The position numbers and the translations under genes are program-made. Below the pieces are notes generated by a model. That model searched no databases. It had not been told where the DNA came from and was given only the letters and a program-made list of their open reading frames with translations. Positions 24,455 through 35,864 of a stretch of 64,000 nucleotides of DNA are shown here, piece by piece (within the stretch, counting starts at the first letter, position 1; each line of letters begins with the position of its first letter). The stretch is from Aphanomyces cochlioides (lineage: Eukaryota; Oomycota; Saprolegniomycetes; Saprolegniales; Verrucalvaceae): positions 558,001 to 622,000 of the forward strand of contig JAHQRK010000026.1 in the NCBI GenBank assembly GCA_019828595.1, written 5' to 3'.

Positions 24455-27400
24455 GTCCGGGGGGCCTGCAAAGCCCCAGTTGCGCCGGACATCGACTGCA
24501 ATTACCCACCACTGAACAAAAACCGAAAAAAGAAGATAACCAAGAAAAAACCAAGAAACAACATGCATTCAAGCCCGTCATAGTGCCCCAGACAAGGGAC
24601 CAAGCCATGGCTCTGGACGAATATGAGGAACGATTGCGAGCCAGTGTCCGACTCCTAGCTTCCAAGCTAGCATCGGCCGCTACTCCGCCCGTCATCTCAG
24701 AAGAATCCAATGCCAACAGCTTGAGCACTCCTACACCTGTAATCTGGGATATATCAAGTCCATCCCCTACGATTGCTCCACAAGTATTCTTCGCCAACGA
24801 GGATAGCGCAACTATGCCTCAGCAACTCAGTCTACTTGCGGGAGAACGACTTGGATTCTGGCGAACCAGCGAAGTGGATCATGAAGCTCACTGTCAAGCT
24901 TTCTTGGACGCCAAAATACTGAACGAACCTGCTGTGGTCCTTGCCGACACTGGTGCCAACATGAGCGTACTACACACCCGATTTGCGGAAAGGCTAGGTC
25001 TGCGAGTAGACGCCTCCGCCAAAACGGGAATCGATGGGTTTGGAAATGGATCGGCCACCACCGCTGGCACTGTCCCGATCAAGCTGACCATTGGGGACGG
25101 ACTGACATATCTCTTCACGATTGCAGTCTGCGATTTTGGACCAGTCGGATTCCACGCCATCCTTGGCATGGACTTCGTGGAGAAGGCAGGCATGATCATT
25201 GACACTGTGAAGCGAGAGATCCAACTCCCGGATGGCAATTGGATCCCACTAGTGCTGCAGCCCATCAAGTATCGACGAGGGAGAGTCGACACTGTCAAGA
25301 CTCCACAGCAGATACAACTTCAGCCTGGAGACAGCATCTGCATCAAACTACCATCTCCAAGACCAGGATTAACCAACGCACCAGAATTTTGGGTTCAGCG
25401 AGGAGCCCGATGGGTTACCACGGCCATTGTCGACGACTCAGGCACTCCTAGGTCATATCGAGTCACCAATGTGGGAAATTCGCTACTTGTGTTACCACCC
25501 CACTCAGTTGTTGGAGCTATCTCCGCTCCAGGTGACCGACCCAATGACCACACCATGGTGCGCACAAACAGTCTGCGATATAAGGAATGGAAGGCCGCAG
25601 CCTACGAAGGAAGTTATTCAACACGGTACCAACGAATGCGAGACCAAGTCATGGCGGGTGACTGTCCTGAAATGCCTTACACGGACAGACCACCAAGAGC
25701 TCCCCCAGAAGCACTCCTAACCCAGTCAGGAATTAGAAGACTGACCCAAAGAGAGGCTGACGCCAAACCTGGAGACGTCGACGCAAGAAAAGTCTTGGTT
25801 GGAGAAGACGGAAATGAAGCAGTACTGGTGGACGACTCCACCAGGCAGGAGTCCAACTTCTCATACTTCACCACAGAACATCACCATGGGCTCCCTCCTC
25901 CAAGTATCTTTACCTTGCAGGCGCCTCCTCCTGAACTTGATCAAAAGACACTACCTTCGGAAGTGGTCATCAGAGAAGGGGTCGATCTGACATCAGAAGA
26001 GATGGAGAGTCAGCTAGCTCTCATTCCAGAGATTCCCCCTCAAGTGCCTTTCGATATGGACCAACTGGACTACGGGGAAGTCGGACAATCCGAAGAAGAA
26101 CGACAGCAGATGCGCGAAGTGCTCGACAAATACAAGGCATACTTCATCCGGTCTGGGAACGGCCTCCCACCTCCAGCGCGAGGAACTGTTTGCGACATTG
26201 ACGTGGGATCAGCTAAACCCATCGCCCACCGGCCGAGGCGAGTCCGCCCTGAACACCTCCAAAAGCTGTTTGAATTACTCCGAGGACTCCTCAGCTATGG
26301 ACTCATCACCTTCTCCAACTCTCAGTGGGCTCCCCAATTGTAATCGTACTCAAGAAGGGTGGATCTGATATCCGACTCTGCATCGACTACCGTGGAATCA
26401 ACGACCTCCAGGAACTGATGAGGTCCCCAATGCCTAGACGGTATGCTATCAGGCTTCCATGCGGTGCAGTGGCTCCTATCCCTCGACAATGCCAGTGGTT
26501 TCTGGGTGGTGCGTGCCACCAAACGAGCACGACTCATTAGCGCTTTCATTTGCCCTTTGGGACACTTTGAGTGGACACGTATGAATCAAGGATTGAAGAA
26601 TGCGCCGATGATCTATCAAAGAATGATCACTAATGCGCTCTATGGCTTTGTCGATCTGCCGCCGAGAATGAACGAGGTTGACGAAGACGGTGAGCCCCGA
26701 GACATGTTCCAAATCGGTCATGTGCGCGATGCCTCCTCGATGCCAGCCCCAGCAAACCGACCCTCGTTTGTCGATGACATCAGCGATGGGGCGGATTCGT
26801 GGACTGGAGTCGTGAACCTCACAGATCGCATTCTGCAACGATTAACCTACTTCAACATCAGCATCAGCGCCCTCAAGAGCAAGTTTGGGAAGACGGTTGT
26901 CGAATTTTTGGGGCATCTTATCTCGCGGGAGGGAGTCCACGCAAAGCCCCGAGGACTCTATCAGGTCCTGCAAATGTCCTTCCCCAAATCGCTTCGAGCC
27001 ATGCAATCCTTCCTGGGATCCATCAACTTCTACTCCAGGTTCATCGAGAACTACTCCATTAAAGCCAGCTGCCTATACAAGATATCAGATGACCAGCTGC
27101 GTCAAGGGTCTGTCTCCTCGGCCGCTTTGGCTGCGTTCGATGAGCTCAAACGTGCCTACGCTAACACTCCAGTCCTCAAGCACGCCAATCCGAACCTTCC
27201 CATCCACGTGCTGCTCTACGTCACGAACTGGGCCATATCGGCCACCCTATGTCAAGAACATGATGGACTCCTCCATCCAGTGCGATTCTGTGGACGTGTC
27301 CTCAAAGGTGGCGAGCCTCGCTACGAGCACTGGGAAAGGGAGATTCTGGCTCTACTACACGCCCTCAAGGTCTGCTTCTATGAGCTACGGAACAACTCGT

Positions 27401-29754
27401 TGACAGTGTACTCCAAGCATGCTATCATCAATTGGATCCGAAAGGACAAACAAGGACGCACTGATCACCTCTCCTGGGCTGCAATGTTATCTCCATGGAC
27501 AATTCAAGTGGTGGACTCCTCCAACCTTCAAGGACCCGATGGCATCCCGATGATGCTGGCCTCCTCACTTTGCCCGCCATCGGACTCTACAATGGACGAT
27601 CTTACACTATACACCCCTTTGAAGTCCACGAGATCTCTGACTCCAGTGCAACAGAGCCTACCGTGTTTCACCGCCGAAGAGTCCGCTGTCATAGCTACAT
27701 TTGACGGCTCCATCAAATTTTCTGAACGAGTGGGTGGTTTTGGTATGATCCTGTGGCAGCTACCCGAGTGGAAGATCCTATGGGCCGGATATGGCGTTGT
27801 CACAGACACTACAGTCAATGGGGCCGAATATGCAGGTCTCCTCGCGGTACTATCAGCAGCTATCCGCCTCCACCTCACCAGCGTCCGAGTCTTTGGAGAT
27901 TCACGGCTTGTTATCCAGTAGGTACTCAATCGGATGAGGTGTACCAAGCCCCACTTGCAGACACTGCTTGCTGAAGTTCACACCCTCAACAACCAGCTTG
28001 CCAGTCCGTCATTCCATCATGTGAAACGCGTGTGGAACGGTGCAGCCGATTACCTGGCTTCACAAGGCTTAACCGACCGGACGACAGGTGAGGTGACCGA
28101 CCCCTCTACGCTCGATTTACTGCACTCTTTAAAATGGCTGCCGCACCTTGTCCACGACATCCGATTTCCACTCCCGGAGCACCTACAATACTTGGCTCAA
28201 CCTGACTCCACTGCGGCGTCGTCTCGGTCTCGGGGTGGCGTCGTGTGTAAGTCTGGCGATACCCCCCATCAATTTTTGCTATCACGGCCTCACGCGGAAC
28301 CATTCTAGTAGCCCAAAGACAAGAGTCCGACACCCTGGCACATATCCGCCTTCAACGAATATCCCGCGCACAAGACGAGAAAAGAAATGGGCCAACATGA
28401 AGAAGTACATCAGAGGCGAGTTTGACGGTCTATCCCAACGAGAATGTCAACAAATGGCCAAGACGGTGCATCAGTTCGATATATGCGAAGAAGGAGCCCT
28501 CTACCGACTCCTCTGGTCAACCAAACGGAGTCCGACTCCTCAACTCACTTGGTCACTAGTCATACCACGATCCCTAGTGACTGAAATCCTCCAGCAATGT
28601 CATGATGGAGTCCAAGGAGGACATTTCAAGTTCATGAAGACCTACGCTAAAGCCAAAGCCTTCTACTACTGGGATTCGATGTATGCGGATACCAAAACGT
28701 ACTGCGAAAACTGCGAAACTTGCGCTACTGGCGCTTCTTCACCGCACATCAAAGCACCATCCCCAGGCAATCTTCTGCCGCAAAGACCCATGGACATCGT
28801 ATGCTTCGACATTGGAACAGACCTCCCTAAGTCCTTCCGCGGAAACACTCAACTAGTCCTCTTCGAAGATATATTTACAGCGATGGTCATGGTCAAGGCT
28901 ACACCAAACAGACATTCCCACACAATTGCTCAAGCATACGAAGAGGCGGTCTTCAGAAGGTTTGGTGCATGCAGAGAGCTCAGACATGACCGAGAACCCA
29001 GTTTCATGAGTGAGGTATTCAAACACTTTGCAGCAATGCTCGGTCAGAGTCAGTCTCCTACCTTTGCATACCGACCTCAAGCCAATGGTACCGCTGAACG
29101 AGGAATCCAGACTATCACAAGGATGGTGAAATTGTACATCCAGGACCCACACCAACGAGACTGGGACGACGTAGCCGAACGAATGGTCTTTGCCCTGAAC
29201 ACCTCAGTGTCGGCCACCAGGAAGGAGACCCCATTCTTCCTGATGCATGGGTGGGATCCGTACACCACCATGATGGCTAGTTTACCATCCGTGAAGACGG
29301 ACGCCAACTTGGATTCATAAGCTTGAAATCAGGAAAGAACCATCGCTTCTACACGACTATTCATGATTCTCGCTTGAAGACACGACGACTGAGTCCCCTG
29401 AGGCCAGCTGAATTACTAGAAGACATGCCTCCAGTCGACTTCGACGAAGAATTACTGCCTGACACATCCTTTACCAATCGGCAACAGCCCATTCCAGGGA
29501 CTCCTGTTCAGGTGCCCGTGGCTGTGAGGAATACTCGTCTCAATGGTGGCATCCGAGAGCTAGAAGTACAGTTGATCAATGATGGACCATGGACTTGGGA
29601 GCCTGAAGCTCTGCTGGAGTCCACCCCCGAATTGAGGAAGTTCCATAGAGACCGACTTGGGTGGAGTCGGCTAGCAATGATGGTCGATGATGATTTGAAC
29701 CCAGCCCCCACCGTTCCTGAAGGGCCTCTTCAAGAAGCGGCTACAACGGTGTAA
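24295..29754 (+). pseudogene. pol: Pol polyprotein (protease, RT, RNase H, integrase), frame-broken
   Basis: The domains in order are: an aspartic protease (LADTGANMSVLH near 24945, ILGMDF); reverse transcriptase (VLKKGGSDIRLCIDYRGIND, LDNASGFW, FVDDI replacing YxDD); an RNase H fold (HWEREILALLHAL) plus a second RNase H-like stretch (TFDGSIKF); integrase with an HHCC-type zinc part (CENCETC) and a catalytic D,D,E set (FDIGTD, RHDREPSF, ANGTAERG); and a tail ending GPWTWEPEALL, like a chromodomain end. Lesions are frameshifts near 26335 and 26440 inside RT, a TAG at 27919-27921 after RNase H, and two frame changes near 28250-28390 before integrase. The tail at 29323 is in yet another frame. 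As read, this copy cannot make an active Pol. Confidence 0.88.
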
Positions 29755-29918
29755 CCTATGGAGCCCGCCTCGTACTGCACAAGCCGTACGGAGCCAACTC
29801 GGGCGCAGGAGGCGGATTGCTCAAAACTTAGGCAAATTCGAGGAACCCACGATTGACAAAAGAAGGCAAACAAAATGGAAGTTATTCGATCAGTACAAGA
29901 CTACAAATGCTCAACCTC

Positions 29919-32177
29919 CTACTTCTTGGATTTCTTGGAAGATCCCTTACCACCGTCAGCTGCAGCAGTCTTTCTGACCGCTCGTCGTTCTCGCTTAATA
30001 GCGGCCGTTCGCCGAGTGACTGGAACCAGCAGTAAGAAAATACCATTCGCCACTTGACGCCGCCGTTCTCGCTCTAGTTCCGCAGGAAGGAGCTCCTCGG
30101 CTTTGTGCTTTCCGCAACTTCCCAAAGGGTTCAGGCATGCAACCCGACTTGTGCCAACGAAGCCGCAACGAGCACGGTTGGTATACTTGGCGCTTGGTTC
30201 AAAAGGAAGATTCTTCGCGGCCTTCAGCTCGTCAGCCGAGATACCCAACATCCGAGAATAAACATCCCAGTCGTTCTCAGACAAGGCGCTTGGTTGCTCA
30301 CCAGTGTTGGATGCTTGAACAAGCAGGGACTCCACTTGAGAAGACCCAGAAGGATCCTCCTCCGAATCAGGCTCGCTCGGCAAGTTGTCTTGACCACCGG
30401 CAGCTGGGGATGCCACTGCTGAATCTGACGCGACTTCGTCCTGCCATCCTCCTTCAGCCGGGGCAGATGGCGCCGCGAGCGGAAGAGCCGAAGACTGAAC
30501 CACTGATGATGACTGCTCCAATTGGCCGAGACGATCATTCATTTTTGCAGCAACCTGTGGCCACGCGCGGGCAGTCTCCTCCAGCTTCCTCAGTCGATCT
30601 TCATGAGTGGATGCTACAGAACCCGGGACAGCCGTGGCAGAAGGCGCAAGAGCCCCGATCTGGCCCAAGATGTCATTTATGGTGTCGATCTTCTTGAGTA
30701 TTTCCTGGTCCTATCAAAAGATCAACCAAAAGCCAAAAGAGAGACCACGCACATACTGAGCACGCGACGCTTCCACTGCAGAGAACTGGGCTTCCAACTC
30801 AGCCAAACGCGAGCCTAAGGAAACGTTTGCCTTCTCGGACACATCCAAACGCCCAGACAATTGTTCGACCTCGAGGGAGACGTGAGCCGAGAAAGAGACC
30901 ACACTGCCAGACAGGGCCACGGAGGCTTGCTGAAGGGCTCTCAACTTCTTGCGCACAACATCTTGATCGAAGCCTTCGGCTGCCTGCTCGTGCAACTCAG
31001 TGGCAGTCTGCAACAACGCTCGCTGTGCCAGCACCATCTCCTGAGCGGCAGGACGCAAGGAGTCCGAGTCCGGCAAGAATCTCTCCCAGCCAGCTATCAA
31101 GTCGCCCCGCATGATTGGTTGTGGGTCAGCGATCATAACGGTCGGCAGAGTCTTCGAGGAGCCACTAGTATCACCGTCCGATTCGCTCAATTCCAAAGTA
31201 CCAGAAACGGACTCGTCCGCTTTGGAGTCTTCTCCTTCCCTCGAGAGCCCAGCTCCATCCTTGGCAGTTGTGGTTGAAAGAGCCGACGTCGGAGGAGCAC
31301 TGGCCGGCACAATGCGTGGCAAGTATCGCAGCATCACTTCACCATCGACTGTGGCAGTTGTCAAGGAGTCTTCGACTTCGGCCCGCCAAGAGCGCTCAGC
31401 CAATATACTTGCTTCGGCATCCGCCTCCTCGGCATTTGACTCATCCTCCCATGAAACCGTGAAATCAGAGTCTTCGAGGGGCGCTTCCGCAGGTGCACTT
31501 GAAGAGACTGGCTCCTCCTTGATGCAAAAGATTGGGGGAGCTGCAACATCCAACACAGACGACGATGGCGCCCTTGACTTTCGAAGAGTGTGGAGCGACG
31601 TCGCAAAGCCGCAAGGATGGTCCACCTCGGGATCAAACACTCTCGCTTCAATTCTGTTGGGCCGATACTCGAACTCGTGGCCAGGCGTATCGGAGCTGGG
31701 CGAACCAAAGATCTCCGCCTCGCTTTCGGTGATCTCAATTGCTGGCCGGTAAAGATCGTGACGATCGTACACCCACTCATCACAAGAAGACGCCGATGAA
31801 GACGGAGTGGACGGCGCTGAATATGGTGGCGCCGGAGGAAGAGCCAACAGAGGTGGCAAGACAAAGTCGGACGTGACAGGCGTTCGTTTCGTCACAGGAC
31901 GTCGTCTCGACGAACGATCGTATGAATCACCCTTGGCTGAATAGCCGGGGACTACCGGGGGCGGACGCATGCCAGAGAGGACAGAGCCCAAAAAACTGGA
32001 ACGGCGCGAAACTTGTGCAGATGATTGGGACTCCAACTGGACGGAAGAGTCCACCAGGACCGGAAGCGACTGACGACGAAAGCGGGCCATGTGCTCAGCA
32101 ACCGCATCAATCGTCCATTGACCGGCCTTGGGTGGGTGTGCAGACTTAGTTGGCTTGGTCTCTTGATGAGCTGACAT
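29919..32177 (-). CDS. Antisense retrotransposon gene B: disordered/coiled-coil/Cys-module protein
   Basis: The minus-strand gene starts with ATG at 32177 (MSAHQETKPTKSAHPPKAG). The first exon frame stays open to about 30714. A short intron is likely: AG acceptor at 30711-30712, donor GTGCGT (30752) or GTATGT (30756). Only GTGCGT keeps phase, giving a 42 bp intron. The second exon runs to the stop at 29919, for about 735 residues in all. Residues 1-330 are Ser/Pro/Glu-rich and low in structure; 370-480 are rich in Ala/Leu/Glu heptads (coiled coil). The second exon opens with DQEILKKIDTINDILGQ, another coiled-coil segment. Near the C-terminus lies C-x9-C-x6-C-x2-H (RCGFVGTSRVACLNPLGSC), then a basic end KGSSKKSKK, a likely nuclear signal. 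The Cys module resembles the SCA7 zinc fold of ataxin-7. Function is unknown. Confidence 0.7.
30711..30752 (-). other. Predicted intron in antisense gene B
   Basis: In minus-strand reading, GTGCGT at 30752 and TTGATAG at 30711 bound a 42 bp intron. Its removal joins the two long open frames in phase. The alternative donor GTATGT at 30756 fits consensus better but breaks the frame. RNA data would settle it. Confidence 0.5.
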
Positions 32178-32342
32178 GAAAATCAAGAATGTTCGACACG
32201 TACCGAGATCAAAAAGAGAAAAGACACCAACTGGTGGGAATTGACGAGAATGTATTGGTCAAAATTGTCTGACTCCAAATGAAGCAACCGCCACATCAAG
32301 TACGAGAGGACCCCCAAAAATCATTTTCGCGTTAAGTGGAAA

Positions 32343-33089
32343 CTACTGGGAAGCATCAGACTCCACCCCCCAACCGTTCAAGTTCTCGCAAGGCTTGCGC
32401 TTGGTGGTGAACATACCGCAGAGTTCACCACTGCGGCGACTTCCTCGGAGCTGATCTCGGTGGTCGCCCGCACGGCGCGCGGGACACGTATCGTACGGCT
32501 CAAGGCACATCTCACCAGACTCCAGATCCAACACCCCGCAAATGCCGTTACGTCCGACAGCCGTCAATTGGTCCACCGCAAGCTTGAGCCGGCCGACTTC
32601 TTCGATCAACTTCTCTATGGCAGCCTGATGGATGTCAGATTGGCGTTCAAGATTGACCAAGTAACGCGCCTGGTTGACCAATTCCTCAGCTACATCCTCG
32701 CTGAAAGGACCGGGACCAGCTCCCACGGGCTCACAGTCGCTCTGAGTATCCGATTCCTCCTGTGTTGAAGGAGCTCGACTCATCCCCGGAGTCGGACGAT
32801 TCTCGGCCGACTCAGTGCCACGAGATGGTGTATGATCCGTCGACGAAGGAGCAGTGGCAGGAGCTGAAGAAGCCTCGTGCAGCACCGTTGGAGGTTCTGG
32901 GGCCGCCGTGTCATTCGACGAAGCAGGGGCTTGAGACGAACTGGCTACCCTCTTGGATACGCGCCGTGGCTTGCTGAGGTGATCTTGCGAAGACATCGGA
33001 CGTTTTGCTTCAAAATCAGATGAGTCACTAGTCAGCACAGAATGACTGCGAGCCATACGAGACTGACGTTGCGAAGGTAAAACTGGCAT
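32343..33089 (-). CDS. Antisense retrotransposon gene A: disordered/coiled-coil/double Cys-module protein
   Basis: This is an intact 248-residue minus-strand frame from ATG at 33089 to a stop at 32343, about 290 bp inside the 3' LTR. Residues 1-125 are Ser/Pro/Thr-rich with many basic residues. Residues 130-175 form a coiled coil (QAAIEKLIEEVGRLKLAVDQ). Then come two Cys modules: C-x10-C-x6-C with a nearby His (ICGVLDLESGEMC, residues about 183-205), and C-x9-C (LCGMFTTKRKPC). The CG-start and x9-10 spacing match the module of gene B downstream and recall the SCA7 domain. Genes A and B share strand, architecture and module, so they look like relatives. Function is unknown; the module suggests binding to protein or nucleosome. 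Confidence 0.7.
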   Translation of the reverse strand: MPVLPSQRQSRMARSHSVLTSDSSDFEAKRPMSSQDHLSKPRRVSKRVASSSQAPASSNDTAAPEPPTVLHEASSAPATAPSSTDHTPSRGTESAENRPTPGMSRAPSTQEESDTQSDCEPVGAGPGPFSEDVAEELVNQARYLVNLERQSDIHQAAIEKLIEEVGRLKLAVDQLTAVGRNGICGVLDLESGEMCLEPYDTCPARRAGDHRDQLRGSRRSGELCGMFTTKRKPCENLNGWGVESDASQ

Positions 33090-33384
33090 CCGTTGTGGTC
33101 ACTCGTTCCGCGTGTCTCGAGGTGACCAGGGTGGCTTGTGATGCCGGAAAAGTCAAGCCAACAATGACTACAAGGTGCCCTTGCTAGCCAAGGGCAAGCG
33201 CTTGGAAGAACCGTATGTCTTGGACTCCACATCCTTGGCGAAGATTCCGCGGTTTAGTCAAGCAAACCAGCCGTCCCCATGAACCATACAAACTCTTAGA
33301 TATCGCCTTGGATACCACATGGAGTCAGACTCCACCAGATGGTCACCGAATAGATCCCCCAGACTTCGCGACGAAGCTGCTCCA

Positions 33385-33891
33385 CCAAGCAATTTGCGCA
33401 AACAGCATGTTGCACCCGACTCAACAAGACATTCGAACAGCGTGAGCCGCGCAGACCAACCAAAACAATAACCCAGGATAGATTAACTTTGAATTCACTC
33501 ATCTTTTTGCCTCGCTTACCAATCCTGTGAGTTTGCGGCGTGGCCAGAAGCGTACCCAAGTCCAAGACAGCTTAGTGAGTTCCGCCGGATGCCTCGTGAG
33601 AAGTCGACACCGATTGTTACCTTTCCTCATTGCCCTGCATCAACGTCAGCTGCAGCTAGACGTAGTACTTGGGCCACAGTACAACCTCCTCCGAAGTCTC
33701 ACGCATACGCGAGTGTCCCTACGTGCCTCCAAGAAAGAATCCGACTCAAACTTTCTGCCCAACCCTGCCCTCCATCAACCTTGCTTGCTGCTCCGGGTGT
33801 CTGCGTTGATCTTGGTCCCATCTAAGATCCAGTCTATCGACAACCCCTTCTAATTTTCTTGCGGCTACGACCTACATTCCCGTTCCCACAA
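33385..33891 (+). repeat. 3' LTR
   Basis: Direct copy of 22539-23045 with about six substitutions. Sequence after 33891 is unrelated to that before the 5' LTR. No clear polypurine tract precedes it on the plus strand. Confidence 0.95.
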
Positions 33892-35010
33892 TACCAACTA
33901 CGAAATGAAGAAATATTGTCTTTTTCACCCAATTTTGTATTTTTTTACCAAAATTCCAAATCGATTCGATCATACTGAAGTCAAGTATAAATGGAAAGAA
34001 TGGCAAACGTCCCAAATTAATTACACGTGTGTCTGGGTGTGTTTTGCGTGAATTAGGTAAATACTCGATTTTAATTGGCTGAGCGATTTGCAGATCGATT
34101 TGAAAAATCGATACATCTGCTGCATCTATGATAAAAACATGATCTTTTTGTATTAGAGTGTGATAGGAAATCTATCACAGTTGCCTGAAAAACATTTTCA
34201 AAACAAATTTTTGACATGATTTTAGTAAACAGATCTGAAATGTGCAAAATTCTGAGCAACTGTGATAGAGATTCTATCACGGTTTCTCAACAAACAAATA
34301 TTGGCAGATATGAAGCTTCATTTAGTCGCCAACATGAAGTCTAACCGAGAAACAAAGATGCTCTGAATAATTTTAACGTCTAGCACGGATATAAGCTAGG
34401 CTGGATGCAGCAGAGCATGACACTTGTTGACGTTCTATGCGCTCACTCGCCTGATTGTACTGTTAGAATATGTAAATATCGAGCACAAAACACAAAGCAT
34501 TGTGGATATCTTGAAATCTATATGAATAGTCAATTAAGGCATAAACAAAACTGTAGGAGTCATAAATAATGACGACGGATGTGATCTCCACACCTTCGCC
34601 ACTACCTCATAACCTTTGACGTTGCCAAAGTCTAAAAGAAATCTCGCATCGCCCTCTACAAGTTGAACAGTAGGTAGTAGAGCAATAATCTATTGAATCA
34701 GCCCACGCACAATAAACTCTACAAGGTACATGACTCATTCACTTAGATTGCAGCGTATGAGTTCGATGTGTCAATATTACTTTTGTATAGCCGGAGTGAG
34801 AAACGGCACAGAACAAAGAGAGACAGAAAAGGAAAACTTTCGATTACAGTTAGCATGAAGTAGGACTAGGCATGATAGTACTGCTGGTATGAGCTTCTGG
34901 AATATCTGCATGAGGTTCATGTTGGTTTTCGTCAAGTCAATCTATTCTATTAACTTCCAATCATATTGCGTCATTCGGTGTGATAGGAATCATATCACAG
35001 TTGCAGTCAT
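33892..35010. other. AT-rich stretch without genes
   Basis: No coding region is supported. It holds a small hairpin-ended element at 34160-34280 and a matching single end at 34980-35004. Confidence 0.6.
34160..34280. repeat. 121 bp small inverted-repeat element
   Basis: The ends are inverted copies of about 25 bp (GTGATAGGAAATCTATCACA with GTTGC inside), and each end is itself a small palindrome around TGATAG..CTATCA. A related end, GTGATAGGAATCATATCACA, recurs at 34980. There is no coding capacity. Confidence 0.65.
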
Positions 35011-35656
35011 TATATGAAGACCCGCCATTCAAAAAATGGCTTATCGACCATTTGAAGTTTTCGAGAAAATCAACGTCAAAGATCAGTGGTCAATTCACAG
35101 CTTGAAATTCTTGTTTCGAGAAAATCGAAAAAAACACTTTGCATAAAAAACAATTCATATAACACACACCATCCCATTGCCTTGCGATGGAGGGAGATCA
35201 GTCTGACGAGTCTGTGACGACAGTGGAGGGTAATTTGACTTGTCGTCTCGTTTGGGTAACTATCTTCATAGAGATTGAAAGTCATCCAGCGCTTGCACCA
35301 ACAGAACAAGCGAAAGCGCTATATTGACGTTGTGTTTTATTCAGATGTTTCAAACACTCGGAAGATTGTTTTTTACCTTTTCTATTGATTAGAGAATGAA
35401 TTGTAAGAAACAAACAGTTCCATTCGATTCAGCGTGAAAAATACTTTTAGAACAAACCAATATCTCAAAATCGAGATTTTGGAGAAAAAAGGTCAGTCGC
35501 TCACTCCCAACCTCCATAACTTTGGCCTCGCTGCACTTCTAGGAGCGCTTGAGGTGTCAAAACGTAGCTAAAGGAGTCTAGTTTGACATGCAATATGTAA
35601 CTCAAACGTTGCACGATGGTCGATAAGCCATTTTTTGAATGGTGGGTCTTCATATA
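35011..35656. mobile_element. 646 bp terminal-inverted-repeat element (MITE-like), copy 2
   Basis: A 41 bp terminal inverted repeat (35011-35051 against 35616-35656) carries one mismatch. Inside the left end is TTTTCGAGAAAATCAAC and near the right end ACTTCTAGGAG and ACGTAGCT, resembling the same places in the element at 13705-14293. It holds no transposase. The outer ends differ (TGAAGACCC against TGAGACCCC), so the copies have diverged. Confidence 0.8.
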
Positions 35657-35864
35657 CATTTCGGACCCCCCTCACAATTTCGAATGAAATTGACAATATT
35701 GTAATTTTCATGAGCCTGATTTCCATTATTCAAGGAAATGTGACATGCCCCGAAAAAAACATTCACATTAATACCTTCCACATTTCACTGTCCTCACAGC
35801 AGGGCCATCATGGGGGAATGCGCTTGGCAGCTGAGACGAGAAAACTTTTGTTGCCCTTTCACCT

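Larger units (their letters stand above)
22532..33891 (+). mobile_element. 11.4 kb Ty3/gypsy LTR retrotransposon with antisense gene cassette
   Basis: It is bounded by two direct LTRs (22539-23045 and 33385-33891) that differ at about 6 of 507 positions. Inside, on the plus strand, are a primer-binding site, gag and pol (protease, reverse transcriptase, RNase H, integrase, tail). From 29900 to 33100 there are instead two genes on the minus strand. The order of pol domains, with integrase last, fits Ty3/gypsy. Upstream of 22539 the LTR homology weakens; a start at TG (22532 and 33378) would give 513 bp LTRs ending in CA at 23044 and 33890. No target duplication is visible with these edges. Confidence 0.93.

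Noticed and set aside
31111..31752. Plus-strand open frames at 30100-32150 as an env-like third gene of the retrotransposon
   Set aside because: They are shorter than the minus-strand frames they overlap, broken into pieces, and show no membrane or signal features; the minus-strand frames have ATG starts and consistent domains.
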